Source of the DNA: Clostridia bacterium
GTDB lineage: Bacteria > Bacillota > Clostridia > Oscillospirales > CAG-382
Reading direction: 5' to 3'
Assembly (NCBI GenBank): GCA_017625615.1
Contig: JAGAKP010000016.1
Coordinates: forward strand, 1-56,379
DNA length: 56,379 nt
Shown here piece by piece: positions 1 to 8,137 of the stretch. Within the stretch, counting starts at the first letter, position 1; the number at the start of each line of letters is the position of its first letter. The position numbers and the translations under genes are program-made. The notes beneath the pieces were generated by a model that searched no databases, was not told the origin of the DNA, and saw only the letters and a program-made list of their open reading frames with translations.

Positions 1-424
1 AAAGCATATAGCTTTGGTCCTTAAGGGTATTTTTGCTTTTGCGCAGGTAAAAAACTCCGCCACGCTCGTATATACCCGCATAATGTCCCGTAGCGGTAAG
101 AGTGATGCCGTGCTCATCGGCAACGTCAAATAAAGCGGGAAACTTCATAGTCTCGTTGCAAAAAACGCAGGGATTGGGAGTGCGTCCCTCCGAATACTCG
201 GAGGCAAAGCGTGCGACGATTTTATCGTTAAAATCCTCACGCCTGTCGGACACGTAAAAATCCAAGCCCAGACCCTTTGCGGCGTTTACGGCGTCCTCCG
301 ATTCATTCTTTGAGGATGCAAGGCGGAGATATACGCCGCTTACGTTATATCCTTTTGTTTTAAGTGAATATGCGGCAACGGAGCTGTCCACTCCGCCGCT
401 CATTGCAACGAGAATATCCGACAT
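1..424 (-). CDS. mnmA: tRNA-specific 2-thiouridylase MnmA, N-terminal part
   Basis: This enzyme installs sulfur on C2 of the wobble uridine (s2U34) of Lys, Glu and Gln tRNAs, using ATP and sulfur relayed from a cysteine desulfurase. The reading frame starts at the ATG at 424-422 and runs off the left edge, so only about 141 residues are visible. They show the PP-loop SGGVDSSV near residue 9, the family signature GRTPNPCVFCN with the catalytic cysteine, TGHYA, and KDQSYML close to the edge. These motifs in this order identify MnmA. An iscS gene at 26077-27252 could supply the sulfur. A sigma-A-like promoter lies at 471-499. The C-terminal tRNA-binding domain is outside the window. Confidence 0.95.
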   Translation of the reverse strand, partial: MSDILVAMSGGVDSSVAAYSLKTKGYNVSGVYLRLASSKNESEDAVNAAKGLGLDFYVSDRREDFNDKIVARFASEYSEGRTPNPCVFCNETMKFPALFDVADEHGITLTATGHYAGIYERGGVFYLRKSKNTLKDQSYML

Positions 425-470
425 AACAGCAAATACTTTCTTTTTTTAAATTAGATTTACACACGTAAAA

Positions 471-499
471 ATTGTACTATATTTTGTGCGCTTTTGCAA
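471..499 (-). promoter_or_regulatory. sigma-A-like promoter for mnmA
   Basis: On the minus strand TTGCAA (499-494) and TACAAT (476-471) are separated by 17 nt, about 50 nt upstream of the mnmA start codon. The spacing is optimal and the -10 box is one base from consensus. Confidence 0.6.
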
Positions 500-558
500 T
501 ATTTTTTTATATTACGGGCACATTAATGTTGCACAAATATTTATAAAGGGGCGTATAT

Positions 559-1725
559 ATGAAAAAGCTTTTAATTTGTTTTCTTTTACTTCTGACAGTA
601 TCCGCGCTTGGGCTTAACGCATTGGCGCAGGGATACGGGCTTTCTCCCGCTATCGGTGTGTTAAAAAATTCCACGGTAATGCAAAAATGCGGAGTAAAAA
701 ATACCGCTGTCACCTTTACCAAGGGAGATTTTGAAATGGCGGCGGGAAAGGAGATAACCTATATAGTTATCACCTCCCTGCCCTCCGAAAACGCAGGAGT
801 GCTCACACTTCACGGAGAAAACGTGGTTGAAGGACAGACAATTCCCGCTTCCTCCATTTCTTATCTGACCTTTACACCCAAAACCGAAAATCTTGCAAGC
901 ACGTCCTTTTCCTTCCGCGCAGGCGCTTCCGATTGGACTGAAACCGATATTCCCTGCATTATTACCATGAAAAGTTCCGTAAACGTAGCTCCCATGGCAA
1001 GCGATGAGGAAATAAAGACCGTTGCAAATATTCCCGTTTTCCACACCCTCGGTATTGCCGATCCCAACGGCGACGAGATGCATATAAGTATAAGAACTTA
1101 TCCCAAAAACGGCAGTATTTCCGTTAATGCAGACGGCAACGTAAAGTACACCCCCGAGGAAGGCTACACCGGTAAGGACAGCTTTTCCTATACCGTTTCC
1201 GATAAATTCGGGCTTGTTTCCGAGGAGGCAACGGTAACCGTAAAGGTTGAAAAGAACAGCAAAAACATCCTATTTGCGGATATGACGGACAGTGACGCTT
1301 ACGCTTGCGCGGTGATGATGTCCCAATCCGACGTTATGACCTATGAAAGACGGGACGGCGAATACTACTTCTCCCCTGCCGAAAAGGTAACTCGTATTGA
1401 TTATCTCGTAATGCTTATTACGGCATTGGGTATGGAAAAGGAAGCGGTTGCCTGCGAGGACACACTTTTTGACGATGACGATATTCTTACCGCGGCGGCG
1501 AAGGGATATCTTGCGCTGGCGCTCCGTGAAGAGATAATCACGCTCGGCAACGGAAAATTCGCGCCCACCGACAATATTACCCGCGGTGAAGCGGAGCAAA
1601 TGACGGTATCTGCGCTGAACGCCGCAGGATACGGCGGAATAATTTCAAGCGGTGAAAACGCCGAGGACGAGCTGACAAAGGCAGACGTAGCAAAGCTTTT
1701 GACAAAGGCTATGGGAAATAAATAA
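559..1725 (+). CDS. secreted surface protein with Ig-like repeat and SLH domains
   Basis: 388 aa. A Sec signal peptide (KK followed by a leucine-rich core, cleavage probably after ALA near residue 23) indicates export. The middle (about residues 145-230) resembles a bacterial Ig/cadherin-like module of the VCBS type: NVAPMASDEEIKT, then DPNGDEM, then GNVKYTPEEGYTGKDSF and FSYTVSD. The C-terminal third has degenerate S-layer homology repeats: VTRIDYLVMLITALGM near residue 275 and ITRGEAEQMTVSALNA near residue 345. SLH domains normally bind pyruvylated secondary wall polymer, so this is probably a wall-anchored surface protein. The start has AAAGGGG upstream. It is single and divergent from mnmA, and ends at a hairpin terminator. 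Ligand and function are unknown. Confidence 0.75.
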   Translation: MKKLLICFLLLLTVSALGLNALAQGYGLSPAIGVLKNSTVMQKCGVKNTAVTFTKGDFEMAAGKEITYIVITSLPSENAGVLTLHGENVVEGQTIPASSISYLTFTPKTENLASTSFSFRAGASDWTETDIPCIITMKSSVNVAPMASDEEIKTVANIPVFHTLGIADPNGDEMHISIRTYPKNGSISVNADGNVKYTPEEGYTGKDSFSYTVSDKFGLVSEEATVTVKVEKNSKNILFADMTDSDAYACAVMMSQSDVMTYERRDGEYYFSPAEKVTRIDYLVMLITALGMEKEAVACEDTLFDDDDILTAAAKGYLALALREEIITLGNGKFAPTDNITRGEAEQMTVSALNAAGYGGIISSGENAEDELTKADVAKLLTKAMGNK

Positions 1726-1730
1726 ATTTT

Positions 1731-1762
1731 TACCCCACGAAAAAAATTCGTGGGGTATGATT
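1731..1762. terminator. bidirectional hairpin terminator
   Basis: An 11-bp perfect stem (TACCCCACGAA with its complement, 1731-1757) around a short A-rich loop lies between the convergent genes ending at 1725 (+) and 1764 (-). T-rich sequence follows on both strands. It probably ends both the surface-protein transcript and the long queA-to-1764 operon. The CCCCACGAA core resembles the palindromic repeats near 31.8 kb. Confidence 0.8.
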
Positions 1763-1763
1763 T

Positions 1764-1976
1764 TTATTCCTTATCCTTTTTGCTATCGTCCTTTGCAATA
1801 TCCTCAACTGTGTCAACGACAACGTCAACGCCCTTTTCGACGCTGTTTACAAAGGCTTTACCGAAATGCTTGCCAAGGTTTTTAAGGTTTTTTCCTTCGA
1901 TTTTGGATTCCTTAAGATCGTCACCAATCTCCTTAAAATCCTTACCGAGCTTTTTCCAATCGTCTTTTAATGCCAT
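1764..1976 (-). CDS. small charged hypothetical protein (70 aa)
   Basis: I do not recognise a family. The protein is Lys/Asp/Glu-rich. It has an amphipathic N-terminal half (DDWKKLGKDFKEIGDDLKES), a short apolar stretch around residues 38-58 (GKAFVNSVEKGVDVVVDTV) and a lysine-rich tail. A good ribosome binding site (AAAGGAG about 9 nt from the ATG) supports expression. It is the last gene of the queA-led operon, 17 nt after rqcH and directly before the terminator. The pattern recalls small helical cytosolic proteins of Firmicutes, but no role can be given. Confidence 0.65.
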   Translation of the reverse strand: MALKDDWKKLGKDFKEIGDDLKESKIEGKNLKNLGKHFGKAFVNSVEKGVDVVVDTVEDIAKDDSKKDKE

Positions 1977-1993
1977 AATACATTTCTCCTTTT

Positions 1994-3685
1994 TTAAAGT
2001 TCGGGCATAACACCGTCAACGATGGCGGTGTAATACTTATCGTAAGTCACGTATCCCGGTTTACTTCCCGACGGCTTCTTAACATATCTTACACGGGTAT
2101 AGTCGACCTCTGCGTTGCGTGCGCCCCGTACAGAAGAATGATACGCCGCCAGCATTGCCGCCTGAGTATAATCCCGATCGGTAGGCTCGTTGCCCTCGGT
2201 ACAAAGAATAACGTGAGAGCCTGCAAAGTTTTTGACGTGAAACCAGATATCGTTCTTTTCGGCAGACGCCGTTAAATGGTCGTTCTGTCGGTTGTTTCTG
2301 CCGACGAGCACGCGCATTCCGTCAGTGGTGGTGAACACGAAGGGCTGTCCTGCGGGCATTCTTTTTGCGCCCTTTTTGCCCGTGGGAGCAGACATATAGC
2401 CCACCTCGCCAAGCTCAAGACGAATTTCGTCAAGCTCCTTGCGGGTGCGTGCGCGGGAAAGCGCATCCTCTACCGTGCGGACGTATGCAAGCTCCTGCTC
2501 ACCCTTTGCGATAAGAACTGTAAGATGCTCCTCGGCGCGCTTAAGCTTTGCATATTTCGCGTACAGCCTTTGTGCGTTGCGGGAAGCTGACAGTCGGGTA
2601 TCGAGAGGAATGGTTACTTCCTCACCCGTATAATAGTCCTGTGCGGTGACGGAAGCTGCGCCTGCGGGAATACGGTAAATGTTTGCAGTAATAATATCCC
2701 CGCGATTACGGTAAATATCCTTTTTTTCGCAATCCAAAAGCTCGTTTCTTTGGGAATACAGCTTTTTTTCAAGTCTGTTTTTTACGTTTGCAAGCACGCG
2801 GGAAATATCGTAGGAAAGCTGTTTTATCTCCGCGGCGTGGGCTTTTTCGGCGTAAAACTCCTCAAGCAGTGAAGTGAGGCTCGCTACCTCTTTTCCTCCT
2901 TCGCCGTATTGGTTAAGGGAAATATATGAAAACGCCTTTCCGTCGGAAGCAATATAGGGAATAACCCGCTGTTCGCGTACGGAGGAAATCACCTCGTCAA
3001 AGGCGTGCCACAATTTTTCGCTGTCCACTGTTTCCAACAACGCGTCCGTTTCGCCGCTTGCCATATAGGAAACCTCACGGGCGGTAACGGGAGAAAATCC
3101 GAGGAAGGAATGAAGCAGAAAATCGTCTGCCGTGCGGTGGATATTTTCCTTTACGAGGGATAAGAACTGTTCTTTGTTAACGGAAAAAGGCGGGAATTTA
3201 TCTTGCTTTTCGGGCGGCTCGTAGGTTGCACCCGCCATAATACAGCGTTTATCGGTAATATCCGAAACGGAAAAGGCACCGAGTATCTTATCGCCTCCGT
3301 CACAAAGGATACAGTTTGAATATTTGCCCATAAGCTCGATATAAAGATGCTTTTCCGCAGGGTGGCCGAGCTCGTCGGTGGCGAAAAAGGACATACGGAT
3401 TATACGCTCGTCGGGCAGTGCGCTTACCTCAAGCACCCTTGCACCGCTTAAATGCTTGCGAAAGAGCATACACAGCATAGTGGGGTTTTGAGGACGGTCG
3501 TATTCTTTTATAAAGCAGATGCGGGGCGCAGACGGAAGAGAGGAAATGAGCAAGGTCTTGCGCTCACCGCCGAAAAGCTCGAAAACAAGCTCTTTACTGC
3601 TGATATGGTGGATCTTTTCTATTTTCGCTCCCGCAAGGGCGTTAAGCTCGTTACCGAGAGCGCGGCAAAAGATGCCGTCAAGCAT
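1994..3685 (-). CDS. rqcH: RqcH/NFACT-family ribosome quality control factor
   Basis: About 563 aa. RqcH binds stalled 50S subunits carrying peptidyl-tRNA and recruits tRNA-Ala to add alanine tails that mark nascent chains for degradation. The N-terminal NFACT-N module is visible (LDGIFCRALGNEL at the start, then GGERKTLLISS and IELMGKYSNCILC). A coiled-coil middle (about 260-420) is followed by the NFACT-R/DUF814 module (RVLVGRNNRQNDHLT, DIWFHVKNFAGSHVIL). I chose the ATG at 3685 rather than the upstream TTG at 3694, because GGAGG lies about 12 nt from this ATG but only 3 nt from the TTG, and family members begin close to DG. The start overlaps the Nif3 stop by 8 nt, indicating coupling. Older annotations call this family fibronectin-binding protein. 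Confidence 0.92.
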   Translation of the reverse strand: MLDGIFCRALGNELNALAGAKIEKIHHISSKELVFELFGGERKTLLISSLPSAPRICFIKEYDRPQNPTMLCMLFRKHLSGARVLEVSALPDERIIRMSFFATDELGHPAEKHLYIELMGKYSNCILCDGGDKILGAFSVSDITDKRCIMAGATYEPPEKQDKFPPFSVNKEQFLSLVKENIHRTADDFLLHSFLGFSPVTAREVSYMASGETDALLETVDSEKLWHAFDEVISSVREQRVIPYIASDGKAFSYISLNQYGEGGKEVASLTSLLEEFYAEKAHAAEIKQLSYDISRVLANVKNRLEKKLYSQRNELLDCEKKDIYRNRGDIITANIYRIPAGAASVTAQDYYTGEEVTIPLDTRLSASRNAQRLYAKYAKLKRAEEHLTVLIAKGEQELAYVRTVEDALSRARTRKELDEIRLELGEVGYMSAPTGKKGAKRMPAGQPFVFTTTDGMRVLVGRNNRQNDHLTASAEKNDIWFHVKNFAGSHVILCTEGNEPTDRDYTQAAMLAAYHSSVRGARNAEVDYTRVRYVKKPSGSKPGYVTYDKYYTAIVDGVMPEL

Positions 3686-4415
3686 AATATACAAACACCT
3701 CCGCAGAGGGGAATCCTTTCAAAATTATATCCTTTAACACGGGAAGGACGATCTGCTCTGTCTCTTTATGTCCCGCTGTTATAAGGTTTATACCGTATTC
3801 GGCGGCGTCAAGCTCGTAGTTATATTTGGCTTCGCCCGTAAGCACCGTATCTGCGCCTGCAAGGTATGCGTCCCTTACAATATTACCGCCGCTGCCGCTG
3901 CAAACGGCAACGCGGCAAACGAAGGGAGCGTTAGCAAAAACCGTGATACGGTCGGAGTTTAATGCTTCCCCGACAAGCTTTCCGAAAGCTTCGGGAGTAA
4001 CGGGCGAGGATATTTTTCCCAATCGGGCACAAGGGATAAACTCGGTGGTGTCCTCTATTCCCACGAGAGAGCAAAGGGTATCGTTTACACCGCACGGCGC
4101 GTTATCGAGACGGGTATGGTATCCAAGGAGAGAAACTCCCGACCGAACCGCATTAATAAGACGCTTGCCGACGGCATCGTCTGCTCTGATAGCTTCTATT
4201 TTGCCGAAGATGGCGGGATGATGTGTTACCAATATACCCGCGCCGATGGAGGAAGCAAAGTCTATTGCCGCGCTCGTCGCATCCAGTGCTACTACGATAC
4301 GGTTGCTTTCACAATCGTTAACGAGCAGGCTTATTCCGCCGCTATCCCAAGAAAAGCCGAGAGAGGCGGGAACGGCAGTATCAAAATACTTATCAAGTTG
4401 AGTTGGTGTGGGCAT
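3678..4415 (-). CDS. Nif3/DUF34 dinuclear metal-centre protein
   Basis: 245 aa, the short form of the Nif3-like (YqfO/YbgI) family, without the inserted PII-like domain of longer members. The family forms a hexameric toroid with a two-metal site in each subunit, and its biochemical role is unsettled (GTP cyclohydrolase I type 2 is a common but weak label). Metal-site motifs are present: THHPAIFGK near residue 64, GYHTRLDNAPCGVND near 98, and GHKETEQ near 217. The gene sits 12 nt after the DUF6320-like gene and overlaps rqcH, inside the long operon. In many Firmicutes this gene neighbours a tRNA (m1A22) methyltransferase; none is present here. Confidence 0.9.
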   Translation of the reverse strand: MPTPTQLDKYFDTAVPASLGFSWDSGGISLLVNDCESNRIVVALDATSAAIDFASSIGAGILVTHHPAIFGKIEAIRADDAVGKRLINAVRSGVSLLGYHTRLDNAPCGVNDTLCSLVGIEDTTEFIPCARLGKISSPVTPEAFGKLVGEALNSDRITVFANAPFVCRVAVCSGSGGNIVRDAYLAGADTVLTGEAKYNYELDAAEYGINLITAGHKETEQIVLPVLKDIILKGFPSAEVFVYYA

Positions 4416-4427
4416 ATATTACACTCC

Positions 4428-5114
4428 TTAAAGGTGGAATCTTCTTGTAAGTCTGCGGCTTTTTGCAATAATACACAGCACTGCAGAAAAGAGCACGCAG
4501 GAAATTGCCGCTATTCCGGACCAGCTTATATCGGTACCGCGGTTAACGAGCAGCTCTGTAAGAATACACAGTATACCCGCCAAAGACACGCCCAAAGCGA
4601 TGATATGGAAATAACGCATTTTATGACGGCGGACGAGGTTTACCATATACGCCGAACAGACGGCAACTGCCGCGGCAAGAGGAAAGGCTACTCTTAACGC
4701 CCAACCAAAGCTATCTATACGCCAAGCTACAACGGAAATGGTAAGCAACGCGGCAAAAAGATCGAAGAGTACGAACAATTCGGGCAAAAGCTTACGTTTC
4801 TTCATAGGCAGACACACGCCCACGTATGCGGTTATACAGCCCGAAATGGCGATGATAGACCAAGTCAGCCTTTTACTAATGCAAAGGTCAACTATTCCGC
4901 AGGAGATCGCCGCCAAAGCAAGAGTAAGGGACAGAATAAAGTGAGTAAGATCCAATCTGTCTGCCACGGGAGCGGTATCCACGGGAGGGGGCGGAGGATT
5001 TTCGCCCGAAAATCTTTTAAATTCAACGTATGGGTTAATGACGGGACAATCGCACAGAGGGCAACATCGTGCGTCCTCTTTAAGCTTTACCCCGCAGTTT
5101 ACACAGTATGACAT
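4428..5114 (-). CDS. zinc-ribbon membrane protein, DUF6320-like
   Basis: 228 aa. The N-terminus is a zinc ribbon with two CxxC pairs (YCVNCGVKL and CCPLCDCPV, residues 4-24), followed by a proline-rich linker (PPPPPVD). About six hydrophobic segments follow (roughly 55-75, 85-102, 112-130, 137-160, 168-188, 198-215). The pattern fits the DUF6320 family as I remember it, whose members often lie next to an acetyltransferase-like gene. Here that gene is immediately upstream with only 4 nt between them. The function is unknown; a membrane partner of the acyltransferase is an inference from gene order. Confidence 0.7.
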   Translation of the reverse strand: MSYCVNCGVKLKEDARCCPLCDCPVINPYVEFKRFSGENPPPPPVDTAPVADRLDLTHFILSLTLALAAISCGIVDLCISKRLTWSIIAISGCITAYVGVCLPMKKRKLLPELFVLFDLFAALLTISVVAWRIDSFGWALRVAFPLAAAVAVCSAYMVNLVRRHKMRYFHIIALGVSLAGILCILTELLVNRGTDISWSGIAAISCVLFSAVLCIIAKSRRLTRRFHL

Positions 5115-5118
5115 ATAT

Positions 5119-6387
5119 TCACCCGTTATCTTCTATTTGTACTTCAAAGCCCTTTTCCACAAAGCATTTCGCAAGGTTACGGCGGAAGGATTTATCCTTA
5201 AGGACCTCGGTTACCGTAAGGTAAAATCTGCCCTTATAGGTAAGCCCCGACACCTGGGAGGAATTACACCGAGGTGCGCCCAGCATAAAGCACATCCCCG
5301 TAATATATTTTTCCATTTCGGGGGTTAAGGATACGACTCCCAAGCCCGAATAGTTTGTGGTAAACTGATTTTCCGATGCGGTAAGGTACACGGTGTGCAT
5401 TACTATATTTTTTATTGCCAAGGGCACGGCGCGTACTGCCACGTTTTTTTCATCGGCTACGTTGGTTGCCATCTGCGCGCTCATAAGCTTGGGCTGAAGC
5501 TTGTATTTGAGAAGTGCGGAAACTTCTTTTGCTATGGTCAAAAAATCGTATTCGCCGCATTTGGGGTCTATTCCCACGTTGGTATACAAAGAAAAATTGC
5601 GAAGTGTCTGCGTTGGGTAATACCTACGCATATTTACGGGCACCGAAACCTTTATTTCCCCGCGGGAAAGGGTAGTTTTTTGTATGCCGTAAAGGGTTTC
5701 TATTATGCAGGCGGTAACGTATTCGTTAACGGTAACGCCTATTTCCTTTGATTTTCGGTACAAAAGATCCGCATCCATTGAAAGACAAACGTACTCAACG
5801 TTGCCGCGGGAAAGTCGCTCGCCCTTAAGATGCCACGCCTTGCTCTCCTTACGGGGTGCGCCCGCGCCCCTTTCGGCGTATTTCATAAAGGCGTCCTCAA
5901 GCTCACCCTCGGAAACGGCGTGGCTGCAATCGAGTATGCCCCTTTCCGGAGAAGGAAGCACTTCTGTTTTGCCTGCAAGATAAAGATATCTTGCCCACAA
6001 AGTGCGCATAAAGGTAAGTGCGGTAGTACCGTCGCAAAGGGAATGGAAAAATTCGCCTGCAATGCGGTTACTACCGTACCTGATACGGAACATATATCCA
6101 CCCTGACGCTTAAAATCCATTCTGCGGAGAGGATTTACAACATCTCTCTCCAAGGGAAGGGCGTTATCGTTAGGGTCAAAGTAATACCAGAAGGCGCCTA
6201 CGCGCAATCTGACCTTAAAGTGCGGAAATCTGTCCGCAACGTCAGAAAGTGCCTGTGACAGCACCTTCTGATCTATTTCCTCTGCGAAATCCGCAGATAT
6301 ACGGAACAACATATTATGGGAGCCGGTCTGTATCGCCGGAAAGATAAGAGCGGCGTTATCCAGCTTCCAGGATTGTTTTTTTGCCAT
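5119..6387 (-). CDS. condensation-fold (alcohol acetyltransferase-like) acyltransferase
   Basis: 422 aa. The protein belongs to the CoA-dependent acyltransferase/condensation-domain fold. The catalytic HxxxDG motif is read as HSLCDG near residue 114, preceded by RFPHFKVRLR (about 51-60), and the C-terminal half contains SGLGVVSLTPEMEKYI. Related proteins are labelled alcohol acetyltransferase or condensation domain protein; the substrate cannot be read from sequence. The start codon overlaps the stop of the transketolase C-terminal gene by one base (TAATG), and the DUF6320-like gene follows 4 nt later. All three are therefore probably co-translated, which hints at modification of a product or membrane component by the same unit. 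Confidence 0.7.
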   Translation of the reverse strand: MAKKQSWKLDNAALIFPAIQTGSHNMLFRISADFAEEIDQKVLSQALSDVADRFPHFKVRLRVGAFWYYFDPNDNALPLERDVVNPLRRMDFKRQGGYMFRIRYGSNRIAGEFFHSLCDGTTALTFMRTLWARYLYLAGKTEVLPSPERGILDCSHAVSEGELEDAFMKYAERGAGAPRKESKAWHLKGERLSRGNVEYVCLSMDADLLYRKSKEIGVTVNEYVTACIIETLYGIQKTTLSRGEIKVSVPVNMRRYYPTQTLRNFSLYTNVGIDPKCGEYDFLTIAKEVSALLKYKLQPKLMSAQMATNVADEKNVAVRAVPLAIKNIVMHTVYLTASENQFTTNYSGLGVVSLTPEMEKYITGMCFMLGAPRCNSSQVSGLTYKGRFYLTVTEVLKDKSFRRNLAKCFVEKGFEVQIEDNG

Positions 6388-7316
6388 TATTTACCTAAAG
6401 CGGCAAGCGCCTTTGCGGTGATTCCCTCTGCATCAAGCCCGAAGTGGGAAACAAGCACGCCTGCAGATGCGCTGGTGCCGAATTCATCGTTTATACCGAG
6501 ACGGACGACCTTGCAGGGAGTAGTCTCGCAGACAGCCTCGCAAACAGCACTGCCAAGACCGCCGATAACGGAATGCTCCTCTGCGGTAAGGATAATACCG
6601 CAACGGGAAGCGTAATAATTTGCAAGCTCCTTATCGAAGGGCTTGATGGTGTGAATATCCACAACGGCGGCGGAAACGCCCTTATCTGCAAGGGCTGCTC
6701 TTGCCTTTACAGCGGATGCAACGGTGATACCCGTAGCGAAAATAGCGATATCGGTGCCGTCTGCAACAACGTTGCCCTTGCCTATCTCGTTGGAGGAGCA
6801 ATCGGTAAACACCTGCTCAACGGCGTATCTGCCGAGGCGGATGTAAACGGGACCGTCTATTTCAAGAGCCTTTTTAACAGCCCATTCCGTTTCTGCGGAA
6901 TCTGCGGGGCAGAATACCGTCATACCGGGGATTCCGCGCATAAGAGAGATATCCTCTATACACTGATGGGATGCGCCGTCCTCGCCTACGGTGATACCTG
7001 CGTGAGATGCGGCGATCTTTACGTTAAGCTTGGGATAGCCGACAGAGTTTCTGATCTGCTCAAAAGCTCTGCCTGTAGCAAACATTGCAAAGGAGGATGC
7101 AAAAACGGGAACGCCTGCAGCCGCCATACCTGCGGCAACGGACATCATATTTCCCTCTGCGATACCGCAGTTGAAAAATCTTTCGGGAAATTTATCGCCG
7201 AAGGTCTTTGTGTTGGTGGAGCCCGAAAGGTCTGCATCCAGCACGAAAAACATTTTTTCTTCGCCTAAAGCGGCAAGTGTTTTACCGTATGCAACACGGG
7301 TAGCCTGTTTTTCCAT
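6387..7316 (-). CDS. transketolase, C-terminal subunit
   Basis: 309 aa from the ATG at 7316 (MEKQATRVAYGKTL). The frame stays open further upstream, but that extension overlaps the preceding gene and has no ribosome binding site. Together with the next gene it forms a split transketolase, which transfers two-carbon ketol units in the non-oxidative pentose phosphate pathway using thiamine diphosphate. The pyrimidine-binding and C-terminal domains are visible: FVLDADLSGSTNTKTFGDKFPERFFNCGIAEGNM is represented by DADLSGSTNTK and NCGIAEGNM, followed by SFAMFATGRAFEQIRNS, SHAGITVGEDGASHQ, EEHSVIGGLGSAV. The invariant Glu is in GIAEGN. It overlaps the N-terminal subunit gene by one base (TAATG). 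Confidence 0.92.
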   Translation of the reverse strand: MEKQATRVAYGKTLAALGEEKMFFVLDADLSGSTNTKTFGDKFPERFFNCGIAEGNMMSVAAGMAAAGVPVFASSFAMFATGRAFEQIRNSVGYPKLNVKIAASHAGITVGEDGASHQCIEDISLMRGIPGMTVFCPADSAETEWAVKKALEIDGPVYIRLGRYAVEQVFTDCSSNEIGKGNVVADGTDIAIFATGITVASAVKARAALADKGVSAAVVDIHTIKPFDKELANYYASRCGIILTAEEHSVIGGLGSAVCEAVCETTPCKVVRLGINDEFGTSASAGVLVSHFGLDAEGITAKALAALGK

Positions 7317-8137
7317 TATGCCTGCACTCCTTTCAGTTCGTTCAGAGCCTGTTCCTTTTGCTCGTCGTTGGTAGCAACGCCGTGCCACTTATAGTTGTTC
7401 TCCATAAAGGATACGCCTTTACCCTTTACGGTCTTCATAATAACGGCACAGGGCTTGTCTTTTATTGTAAGTGCTTCTTCTACGGCGGCGTCGATAGCGT
7501 TATAATCGTGACCGTCGATAACAACGGTATGCCAACCGAAGGACGCAAACTTTTCGTCGATGGGAGTGGGATTCATTACGTCGGTAACTGCACCGTCGAT
7601 CTGATAACCGTTGAAATCCACGAATGCGATAAGGTTATCAAGCTTGTAATGTGCGGCGAACATAGCCGCTTCCCATACCTGACCTTCTTCACACTCGCCG
7701 TCGCCAAGGAGAGTGTAAACACGCCAGTTTTTATTTGTAGCTTTTGCAGTAAGTGCCATACCGCAAGCGGCAGATATACCCTGACCGAGAGAGCCGGTGG
7801 ACATATCCACACCGGGGGTAGCCTTCATATCGGGATGTCCCTGAAGGAAGCTGCCCAGCTTACGAAGCTCGGTAAGACGGGAAGGTTCAAAAAATCCGCG
7901 GTGTGCAAGGGCAGAATAAAGGGCGGGTGCACAGTGTCCCTTGGAAAGGACGAATCTGTCTCTGTCCTCCCACTGGGGATTTGCGGGGTCTATATTCATT
8001 CTGTAAAAATACAGATAAGAAATAAGCTCTGTGCAAGACAGGGATCCGCCGGGATGTCCCGACTTAGCCGCGTGTGTTGATTCAATAATGCCTATGCGGA
8101 TAGCATTGGCCTTCTCCTGCAAAAGTTGTACGTTCAT
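7316..8137 (-). CDS. transketolase, N-terminal subunit
   Basis: About 273 aa. This subunit holds the diphosphate-binding half of thiamine diphosphate: SGHPGGSLSCTE near residue 25, KGHCAPALYSAL near 67, and GDGECEEGQVWEAAMFAAH near 143 ending in the typical GDG...N motif. Two adjacent ATGs exist (8140 and 8137). The second lies 6-7 nt from AGGAG and is preferred; either overlaps the rluD stop, so the genes are coupled. Split transketolases of this size are common in Firmicutes and archaea. Its placement inside a translation/division operon, rather than with sugar genes, is noteworthy. Confidence 0.92.
   Translation of the reverse strand: MNVQLLQEKANAIRIGIIESTHAAKSGHPGGSLSCTELISYLYFYRMNIDPANPQWEDRDRFVLSKGHCAPALYSALAHRGFFEPSRLTELRKLGSFLQGHPDMKATPGVDMSTGSLGQGISAACGMALTAKATNKNWRVYTLLGDGECEEGQVWEAAMFAAHYKLDNLIAFVDFNGYQIDGAVTDVMNPTPIDEKFASFGWHTVVIDGHDYNAIDAAVEEALTIKDKPCAVIMKTVKGKGVSFMENNYKWHGVATNDEQKEQALNELKGVQA

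Noticed and set aside
1994..3694. TTG start for rqcH at 3694
   Set aside because: GGAGG is only 3 nt from this codon; the ATG at 3685 has workable spacing and matches family N-termini.
6387..7388. Longer N-terminus for the transketolase C-terminal subunit
   Set aside because: The first 24 codons overlap the upstream gene and lack a ribosome binding site.
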